Part shown: positions 16,469 to 22,210 of the stretch, one piece after another
Position numbering within the stretch: position 1 is the stretch's first letter
Layout of the letters: the number at the start of each line of letters is the position of its first letter
Assembly (NCBI GenBank): GCA_964471435.1
Contig: CAYYGA010000025.1
Span: 1-22,210, forward strand
DNA from: Facklamia sp964471435
Lineage (GTDB): Bacteria > Bacillota > Bacilli > Lactobacillales > Aerococcaceae
Reading direction: 5' to 3'
Length of the DNA stretch: 22,210 bases
Notes under the pieces: generated by a model
Seen by the model: the letters and a program-made list of their open reading frames with translations, nothing else
Told to the model about the DNA's origin: nothing
Databases searched by the model: none
Position numbers and translations under genes: made by a program

Positions 16469-16546
16469 TACCTACACCCCTTTCTAATTTTTAATAATTC
16501 CAATTTTTCCAATACTAATCTAGAAACTCGATATAAAACAGATGGA

Positions 16547-16585
16547 GTCCTTCAAAACTTTTCTAATTGAAAAGAATTAAAGGAC
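16547..16585 (-). terminator. Hairpin after the left binding-protein gene
   Basis: On the minus strand GTCCTT (16585-16580) pairs with AAGGAC (16552-16547), and CTTTTC with GAAAAG forms an inner stem. No strong T-run follows. Such a hairpin between a binding-protein gene and its permeases commonly protects the binding-protein mRNA or partly stops transcription, giving more binding protein than permease. The rest of the 151-bp gap holds only the ribosome site of the permease. Confidence 0.6.
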
Positions 16586-16619
16586 CTCCTATCGTCATTA
16601 TAATATTAGTATTAAAATA

Positions 16620-17870
16620 CTACTCATTTGAAGATTGAGCTAACTCATTAACTGCAGTTTCAATCTGATCAGCTGCATCTTCTACAGAGATTTGACCCAT
16701 TGCTAATTGGTTAATACTATTGAAAATAGCTGTGGACATTTCTGTATAATATTCCGGCACACCATTCGGAAATGGAGTTTGCGCGGTCTCAAAGATTGCT
16801 ACAAACTCTTCATTTTCAATCACGTTTTCTAAAGCAGACATACGAGTTGGTGTTGCGCTGATCTCAGCATTTAGTTGCTCCTGAGTGTCTTGAGCAGTAT
16901 ACCACTCAACAAATTCCAGGGCTGCTTCTGGTTGTTCAGAATAAGCAGAGATACCAAGTGCTTCGTTGAAAGGTACTGTTACTTCAGAAAAATCATCACT
17001 ATCTTTAGAAAGTGGTCTGGTTGCTATAATTTCACCTACAACCACTGAATTTTCTTCATCCTCAACACGTGTAATAAATGAAGAAGGTCCTGTCATAAAA
17101 GCAGTTTCTCCCGATGCAATCTGTCCGTAGACATCCATACCTGTCATTTGAGTATTAGCAGGATTCACAAGCTCTTCTTCCACTAATTGATTGATTAAGG
17201 TTAACGTATCCTCTAATGCTTCCCGGTTAATTGTATTATCTTCGTTAAAGACTATTCCATTACGAGTATAAGTTAACCATAAAAATGTAGTAGTTGAATT
17301 TTCTTCCGCCCCTAAAGGAATTGCTATCGGATAATCAGTGACTCCTGCTTCTTTAATGGTACGGGCATTCTCGATTAATGTTTCCCAATTAAGTGGTAAT
17401 TCCTCAATGCCGGCTTCTTCAAACATACGTTGATTGCTGAAGGCGATGCGGAAATCATTCGCATATGGAACAGCATAGTAAGAATTCTCAACCATAAAGG
17501 TTTCCAGAGTAGGCATATCATCAATATTTTCCTGACTCAATTCAATAGGTGCCAACCAACCTGCTGAAACAAATTCTCCTGTCCAGGACCAGTCAACTTC
17601 AAAAACATCTGCAGCTGCTGTTTGACCTACAGCAGCTGTTGCGATTCGATCTCTGATATCATCCCAGCTTGTCGGGACTACGTTTACTGTAATGCCAGTT
17701 TCCTCAGTAAAGTCTGCCAACATTTCCTCAGGCGGTACTCCCCAGTCAGGTATCATGAAGCTGATTTCAACATTTTCATCTTGGGCAAAAGCAACCGCAG
17801 GCTGAACAAGACCTACTGCAAGTGATAAAGTGGAGACTGCCAATAAAGATTGCGTGATGAATTTTTTCAT
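16620..17870 (-). CDS. Extracellular sugar-binding protein of the left importer
   Basis: The solute receptor of a CUT1 importer, 416 residues, family 1 extracellular binding protein. A signal peptide is clear: MKKF, a hydrophobic core to about 25, and a likely cleavage after AFA near 29. There is no lipobox and no cysteine anywhere, unlike most Gram-positive receptors. The mature part has about 73 Asp plus Glu in roughly 386 residues but only two lysines and ten arginines. Motifs DVFEVDWSW near 98-106 and TAFMTGPSS near 257-264 fit binding-protein folds. GAGGAG stands 8 nt before the ATG. The ligand cannot be inferred; no glycosidase is adjacent. Confidence 0.93.
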   Translation of the reverse strand: MKKFITQSLLAVSTLSLAVGLVQPAVAFAQDENVEISFMIPDWGVPPEEMLADFTEETGITVNVVPTSWDDIRDRIATAAVGQTAAADVFEVDWSWTGEFVSAGWLAPIELSQENIDDMPTLETFMVENSYYAVPYANDFRIAFSNQRMFEEAGIEELPLNWETLIENARTIKEAGVTDYPIAIPLGAEENSTTTFLWLTYTRNGIVFNEDNTINREALEDTLTLINQLVEEELVNPANTQMTGMDVYGQIASGETAFMTGPSSFITRVEDEENSVVVGEIIATRPLSKDSDDFSEVTVPFNEALGISAYSEQPEAALEFVEWYTAQDTQEQLNAEISATPTRMSALENVIENEEFVAIFETAQTPFPNGVPEYYTEMSTAIFNSINQLAMGQISVEDAADQIETAVNELAQSSNE

Positions 17871-17911
17871 TTATATTCTCCTCAAAATTTTTTTAGGAAT
17901 AGATTAGATAG

Positions 17912-17920
17912 ACTATATCA
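17912..17920 (-). promoter_or_regulatory. Extended -10 promoter of the left importer operon
   Basis: Reading leftwards, TGATATAGT is an extended -10 element (TGn plus TATAGT, five of six matches). No good -35 box is present, which extended -10 promoters tolerate. It lies about 42 nt before the binding-protein start. No clear terminator ends the right importer in the 136-bp gap, so read-through from that operon may add to expression. Confidence 0.5.
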
Positions 17921-18006
17921 CAAATTCTCACTTTCAATTATAGTTTTATTTATGATTTTAAGTAATAAATAACCTTTCATGATTAATTATTCTCCAGTAA
18001 CTGAAA

Positions 18007-19050
18007 TTAATTCAACCTCTTTTCAGTCTGGGCATCAAACCAATGAATTTTTTCTTCAATGAAATATAAATCCAACGAATCTGAGTTTTCATCTTTTAAA
18101 GAATCATTCATCCGAACCACTACCTCATCATGGTCATTTCCGAGATAAATCAGCGACTCATTTCCTAAATTTTCTGCAAAGTTAAATGAAAAAGGTCCTG
18201 TCGGTTTAACAGTAATATCTTCCGCACGGATACCCAAATATATTTCATCATGCGTATAAGTTGAAGGGATTTTATAAAAATGATTACCAAATTTTACCTG
18301 CCCATTGTTTACTGGCAACAAGTATACATTCATTTGAGGTGTACCCATAAATTGAGCAGTGAATAAATTTTCCGGCTGGTGGTACAAATTGTCGGGTGTA
18401 TCAAATTGTTGAATTTTTCCGCTATTTAATAAAAGGATCCGAGTAGCCATAGTCATCGCCTCAACTTGATCATGAGTCACATAAATCATTGATTTACCTA
18501 AACGGCGATATAACTGAATAATTTCAGACCTCATTTTAAGTCTCAACTTCGCATCTAAATTCGACAATGGTTCATCCATTAAAAATATATTCGGATTATT
18601 GACCAGGGCACGACCTAAAGCAACTCTTTGTTTTTGTCCGCCTGAAAGCTGTCGTGGCTTACGCTCTAAGTATTCTTTCAATCCAATAATTTCTGAAACT
18701 TCTTTAATTCTTTTATCTCTGATTGACTTAGAAATTTTACGCATTTTTAAACCAAACTCTAAATTTCCATAAACGGTTTTATGAGGATAAAGGGCATAGT
18801 TTTGGAAGACCATAGCCATATCTCGATCTTTTGGATCGTCATGAACAATATTATGTCCATTAACTAAGATTTCGCCTGACTGTATTGTTTCTAATCCAGC
18901 GATTGATCTTAGTAAAGTTGACTTCCCACACCCCGACGGTCCTAAAATAACAATAAATTCCCCATCTTCAAAAGTGACAGAAAAATCATCAAATATTTTT
19001 GTATTAATTTGATAAGTTTTTACTAAGTTTTTTATTTCTACTTTAGCCAT
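18007..19050 (-). CDS. CUT1 sugar ABC importer ATPase (MsmK/UgpC family)
   Basis: The ATPase of the right importer, 347 residues. Walker A GPSGCGKST is at 37-45, Q83 in the Q-loop, LSGGQ at 135-139, FLMDE at 156-160 and switch H193. The positions are the same as in the other ATPase of the window, and the nucleotide-binding domains are clearly paralogous. The C-terminal TOBE-type domain is much more divergent, with GIRAEDI near 272-278. The start follows the MalG-like permease stop by 6 nt, and the AAAGGATAG ribosome site is formed by that permease's last codons and stop. Confidence 0.95.
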   Translation of the reverse strand: MAKVEIKNLVKTYQINTKIFDDFSVTFEDGEFIVILGPSGCGKSTLLRSIAGLETIQSGEILVNGHNIVHDDPKDRDMAMVFQNYALYPHKTVYGNLEFGLKMRKISKSIRDKRIKEVSEIIGLKEYLERKPRQLSGGQKQRVALGRALVNNPNIFLMDEPLSNLDAKLRLKMRSEIIQLYRRLGKSMIYVTHDQVEAMTMATRILLLNSGKIQQFDTPDNLYHQPENLFTAQFMGTPQMNVYLLPVNNGQVKFGNHFYKIPSTYTHDEIYLGIRAEDITVKPTGPFSFNFAENLGNESLIYLGNDHDEVVVRMNDSLKDENSDSLDLYFIEEKIHWFDAQTEKRLN

Positions 19051-19056
19051 TTATTA

Positions 19057-19884
19057 CTATCCTTTCCCGCCTGTAGAGGCTAATCCACGCCCTAAGTATT
19101 TTTGAACATACATAAACAAAATAAAGATTGGTAAAGATGATAAAGTAGATGCAGCCATTTGTAATTCCCAACTCGTTTGATATAAACTTTGGAAATCCAT
19201 CAAAGCTAAAGATATGGGCCTTAAATCGGCAGAAAGGATCGACATTCTTGCAAACACAATATCTCCCCATGCAGCTATAAAAGCAAAAATGGCTACCGTT
19301 ATAATGCCTGGAGTAGCAACCGGTAATATAATCTCGACTAATACACGACTACGGCTGCCTCCTTCCAGGCGCCCTGCTTCTTCTAAATACTCAGGTATCT
19401 GCTGAAGATAAGTAAACATCAACCATATTGACATTGGAAGGGACGACGCAGTATTAGCAATTATCAAAGATAGTCTGGTATCTAAAATCCCAAAGCGTGT
19501 AAAAATTGCATACATAGAACTTGCTAATAGAACGGGTGAGAGCATCTGAGTCATTAAAATAATATAAAGAAGCACTTTTTTTCCATTAAAATCAAAACGT
19601 GATAAAGCATAGGCAGCAAAAAGAGCGGTCATTGTAGATATAATCATTGTAAAAAAGGCTACTATTAAAGAGTTGACAACTGGCTGCAGTATACTGTAAT
19701 TACCAATCGTCACTTCTAAATAGTTACTCCATTGAAGGGGCTGCTGAAACCACTGAGGAGGCCATTCTAATGTCTGTTGATAGGTTTGTAAAGAAGTATT
19801 TAACATAATTAAAATAGGTAGATTTAAAATAACTACTACAATTAAAACCAGCAGAGTTTTGATTAGTTTTTGTACTTTATTCAT
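19057..19884 (-). CDS. CUT1 ABC importer permease, MalG-like
   Basis: Membrane subunit of 275 residues with about six helices, the first near 8-29. The EAA loop is at 169-188 (EAGRLEGGSRSRVLVEIILP), somewhat diverged in that RLEGGSRS replaces the usual MDGAS-type sequence. The C-terminus STGGKG is typical of MalG-like proteins. It starts 4 nt after the partner permease ends, and AAGGAGGAG, its ribosome site, is encoded by the Lys-Glu-Glu codons at the end of that partner. Confidence 0.94.
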   Translation of the reverse strand: MNKVQKLIKTLLVLIVVVILNLPILIMLNTSLQTYQQTLEWPPQWFQQPLQWSNYLEVTIGNYSILQPVVNSLIVAFFTMIISTMTALFAAYALSRFDFNGKKVLLYIILMTQMLSPVLLASSMYAIFTRFGILDTRLSLIIANTASSLPMSIWLMFTYLQQIPEYLEEAGRLEGGSRSRVLVEIILPVATPGIITVAIFAFIAAWGDIVFARMSILSADLRPISLALMDFQSLYQTSWELQMAASTLSSLPIFILFMYVQKYLGRGLASTGGKG

Positions 19885-19888
19885 TTCT

Positions 19889-20758
19889 TTACTCCTCCTT
19901 CATCAGTTGACTGATATAAAGTGAAGTAAAAAGAATTAGTAAAATAATAATTAAAACGCTGAGGGCTGAGGAAACTCCAAAGTTAAAATTTTGGAAACTC
20001 TCGTTGTAAACGCGCATCATTAACGTTTCAGTTTGACGCAGAGGTCCTCCTTGGGTCAATACATAAATAACGTTAAATGAATTAAATGTCCAAATACTTA
20101 CAAGAGTTGTTGTAATAAGCAAAACAGGTCCTATTTCCGGTAATGTAATATGGAAAAATTGATTTATTTGATTTGCACCATCCAAACGACTTGCTTCATA
20201 TAAACTTTTAGGAATTGCTTCAAGTCCTGCTAAAATCATCATAGTTACTAAAGGCCATCCCATCCATGCATCTACAAATGAAACTGCATACAGAGTAATA
20301 TCCATATCTGCCAGCCATGAAATATTGGACTTCAGCAGATTAAGTTGTTGGAGGTAATAATTTAAATAGCCGTAATTACCGTTATAGATCCACTGCCAAA
20401 CTACCGCTACTGCTACTTGAGGTAAAGCCCACGGTATTAACATTAAGAACCGAATAATTTTTCTTCCATATATATCACTATTAATTGATAATGCTAATAA
20501 TAAACCACCCAACATTTTCAATATAATAGTAAACAAAGAATATCTTACTGTGACAGATAAATTATGGTAAAAATTAGAATCCTTGAGTAGTTGGCGATAA
20601 TTATTAAGCCCTATAAAAGAAGATTCTCCACCAAATAACTGTACGTTTTGAAAAGACTGAATTAAAGTTAAAAATAAAGGATAAGCGTATAACAAAACCA
20701 TTAAAATCATTGCTGGAAGTAAAAAGTAAAAAGGTGTCCAGTCTCGTTTTTCAATCAT
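19889..20758 (-). CDS. CUT1 ABC importer permease, MalF-like
   Basis: Membrane subunit of 289 residues. The first helix spans about 9-33, others follow near 70-92, 101-123, 157-178, 209-230 and 263-283. The EAA loop is at 188-207 (EASRLDGANQINQFFHITLP), and LTQGGP at 234-239 is a MalF/UgpA signature. The start at 20758 is chosen because GGTAGGAG immediately precedes it; a longer reading from 20815 would add 19 residues that overlap the upstream hairpin. Confidence 0.93.
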   Translation of the reverse strand: MIEKRDWTPFYFLLPAMILMVLLYAYPLFLTLIQSFQNVQLFGGESSFIGLNNYRQLLKDSNFYHNLSVTVRYSLFTIILKMLGGLLLALSINSDIYGRKIIRFLMLIPWALPQVAVAVVWQWIYNGNYGYLNYYLQQLNLLKSNISWLADMDITLYAVSFVDAWMGWPLVTMMILAGLEAIPKSLYEASRLDGANQINQFFHITLPEIGPVLLITTTLVSIWTFNSFNVIYVLTQGGPLRQTETLMMRVYNESFQNFNFGVSSALSVLIIILLILFTSLYISQLMKEE

Positions 20759-20799
20759 GAAACTCCTACCTCCACTCTTATAATTTAAATTTATAAAAT

Positions 20800-20834
20800 A
20801 ACACGAACATTTCATTCTAGAAAATGTCCGTGTT
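20800..20834 (-). terminator. Hairpin after the right binding-protein gene
   Basis: On the minus strand AACACGGACATTT (20834-20822) pairs with AAATGTTCGTGTT (20812-20800), the central G against T as a wobble, and is followed by ATTTTAT. It sits 28 nt after the binding-protein stop and before the permeases. It may act as a partial terminator or mRNA stabiliser, matching the hairpin at the same position in the left operon. Confidence 0.65.
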
Positions 20835-20861
20835 TTAAAATAAGTCTTATTCGTTTAAAAC

Positions 20862-22076
20862 TTATTCCTGACTTAAGGCTGCTTGAGCATCATCTAAGGC
20901 TTCTTGAGCCGTTTTAGTCCCTGTTAAAGCTTCTTGAATAGCTAAATTGAAATGTTGATGGAAAAAGTCCCAATTTGTTGTATGTGGGTCTGGTTGGCCA
21001 TAAGGAATCATTTCTACGAAAGGAATCATAAAATCCGTTTGGAATCTTTCGTCTTCAACTTCAGCTTCTAAGATAGGGAACCAGTCAAACGCTTCTGAAA
21101 CAGGACGTTGATAATCTTCTTGTCCCATGAATTCAATGAAGTCCCAAGCTAATTCGGGATTTTGTGCTCCTTCAGTTATAACATAAGAATCAGTCGCAAT
21201 ATTGACCCCTGGTACTTTACCTTCTGGCAAAACGCTTGTAGCGTAAGGATACTCCTCAGCTGCTTCATCTAATACTTCTTTTTCCCAAGGTCCTGTAAAG
21301 AACATCGCTAAGTCACCATTGATAAACATTTGAGCAGCGTCATCTCGTTCAGATTCTAAAGGATTAGGCACTAAGTCCTCCACTACAAATTGAGCTAAAT
21401 ACTCTAGGGTTTCGACATTGGCAGGATTATTTACCTCATACTCTCCTGCCTCATTTAAAATGTATCCTTCATTTTGATAGAAAAATGACATTAATTCAAT
21501 AGAAGTTCCGGGTCCATCGATAGGAAGGTAAAAAGTATACATATCTGGATACTCTTCTTTGAGACCGCGAGCTGTTTCTAATAATTCTTCCCAATCAGCA
21601 GGCGGTGTATCAATTAAATCGGAGCGGTAATAGAACGCCCGACTAGAAAATGCCATTGGAACTCCGAATTGCTGACCGTCTATGTTCGCGGTCAAGAAAA
21701 CACTCTCCACGCGCGGCTCAACAAATTCTTCTGTTATATAATCATCCACATTGACAATAATGCCTTCATCAGAAAACTGTCGTAAAGAACGAGTACCAAT
21801 TAATAAAACATCCGGTGACTGTCCTGCTTGAGCTAATTGTACGATACGAGAATTAACCTCATCCCAACCAACCGAAATAACGTTAACAGTTGCGCCCGTT
21901 TCTTCTTGAAAATCAGCTATTCCGTTATCTAGTTCTTCTTGTAAATAACCCCCATCATATCCCGGTACTAAGATACTCATCTCTCCTGCTTCTTGTGCAC
22001 TAATGGCTGGTAAGCCCCCTGCCATGAGCATTCCTACAAAAGTTATACCAGCAGCTTTCTTTAATATATCTCGCAT
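20862..22076 (-). CDS. Extracellular sugar-binding protein of the right importer
   Basis: CUT1 importer receptor of 404 residues. A signal peptide runs from MRDILKK through a hydrophobic core to a probable cleavage after ISA at 27. There is no lipobox and no cysteine in the protein. The mature part has about 75 Asp plus Glu in roughly 377 residues, only four lysines and ten arginines. Binding-protein features include FQEETGATVNVISVGWDE near 56-73 and DLAMFFTGPWEKE near 245-257. GAGGAG lies 7 nt before the ATG. The ligand is unknown; sequence similarity to the other receptor in the window is low beyond the fold, so the two importers probably take different sugars. Confidence 0.93.
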   Translation of the reverse strand: MRDILKKAAGITFVGMLMAGGLPAISAQEAGEMSILVPGYDGGYLQEELDNGIADFQEETGATVNVISVGWDEVNSRIVQLAQAGQSPDVLLIGTRSLRQFSDEGIIVNVDDYITEEFVEPRVESVFLTANIDGQQFGVPMAFSSRAFYYRSDLIDTPPADWEELLETARGLKEEYPDMYTFYLPIDGPGTSIELMSFFYQNEGYILNEAGEYEVNNPANVETLEYLAQFVVEDLVPNPLESERDDAAQMFINGDLAMFFTGPWEKEVLDEAAEEYPYATSVLPEGKVPGVNIATDSYVITEGAQNPELAWDFIEFMGQEDYQRPVSEAFDWFPILEAEVEDERFQTDFMIPFVEMIPYGQPDPHTTNWDFFHQHFNLAIQEALTGTKTAQEALDDAQAALSQE

Positions 22077-22112
22077 TAAATCACTCCTCTAATAATACTT
22101 ATCCTATTTGAT

Positions 22113-22141
22113 ATTATCCATTAGAATTAAGCATTACACAA
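22113..22141 (-). promoter_or_regulatory. Promoter of the right importer operon
   Basis: Reading leftwards, TTGTGT (22141-22136) and GATAAT (22118-22113) are 17 bp apart. The -10 box matches at five of six positions, the -35 only at its TTG. Transcription would begin near 22106, about 30 nt before the binding-protein start. An imperfect palindrome, TTACCTATAAGTAA at 22160-22173, lies just upstream and could be an operator. Confidence 0.5.
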
Positions 22142-22210
22142 GCTAGATATTTATTGAAATTACCTATAAGTAACCAATTATTAAAGCATTTTACTCTATA
22201 AAAAAATCCC

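Noticed and set aside
17871..18006. Terminator between the two importers
   Set aside because: Only a weak AATAA/TTATT repeat is present without a following T-run; I cannot support termination here.
22160..22173. Palindrome TTACCTATAAGTAA as an operator of the right importer
   Set aside because: The match is imperfect, short and AT-rich; it is mentioned with the promoter only as a possibility.

Overview
The window is an AT-rich chromosomal segment of a low-GC Gram-positive bacterium. Shine-Dalgarno sites are strong (AGGAGG type), cytosolic proteins are lysine-rich, and the malQ-glgP pair resembles that of Lactobacillales. An Aerococcaceae or Carnobacteriaceae-like member of that order is my best guess, but it is inference. 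I see no rRNA, tRNA, CRISPR array, insertion sequence or phage gene.

Left part, plus strand (about 56-5720): a perfect hairpin terminator from an upstream unit is followed by a good sigma-A promoter, 4-alpha-glucanotransferase (malQ), and glycogen/maltodextrin phosphorylase (glgP). Together these convert maltodextrins or glycogen to glucose and glucose-1-phosphate. After a terminator comes a separately transcribed baeRF-type protein, distantly related to eukaryotic release factor eRF1. A bidirectional terminator then separates the plus-strand block from everything to the right, which is all on the minus strand.

Middle part, minus strand (about 5731-12563, read right to left): a UroD/MtaA-type zinc methyltransferase-like protein, a Sir2 deacylase, a YaiI/YqxD (DUF188) protein and a glutathionyl-hydroquinone-reductase-like glutathione transferase appear to form one operon. 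Next come an NADPH-dependent FMN/quinone reductase, a calcineurin-like phosphoesterase, galactose mutarotase (galM) and a YggS-type PLP protein. The reductase has a palindrome very like the MhqR quinone-stress operator, lying exactly in the spacer of its predicted promoter. With the neighbouring hydroquinone reductase-like gene, this suggests a small quinone or electrophile defence locus.

Right part, minus strand (about 12669-22141): two complete CUT1-family carbohydrate ABC importers stand in tandem, each with a binding protein, two permeases and its own MsmK/UgpC-like ATPase. Both have a hairpin directly after the binding-protein gene. The left one also carries an unexpected GNAT-like acyltransferase between permease and ATPase. 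Both binding proteins lack a lipobox, contain no cysteine at all, and are extremely acidic and lysine-poor. No glycosidase or regulator is visible, so the transported sugars cannot be named.

Most genes here are ordinary. The points most worth a second look are the quinone-stress operator and its neighbours, the UroD-Sir2-YaiI-GST gene string, the acyltransferase inside a sugar importer operon, and the lipobox-less acidic binding proteins.
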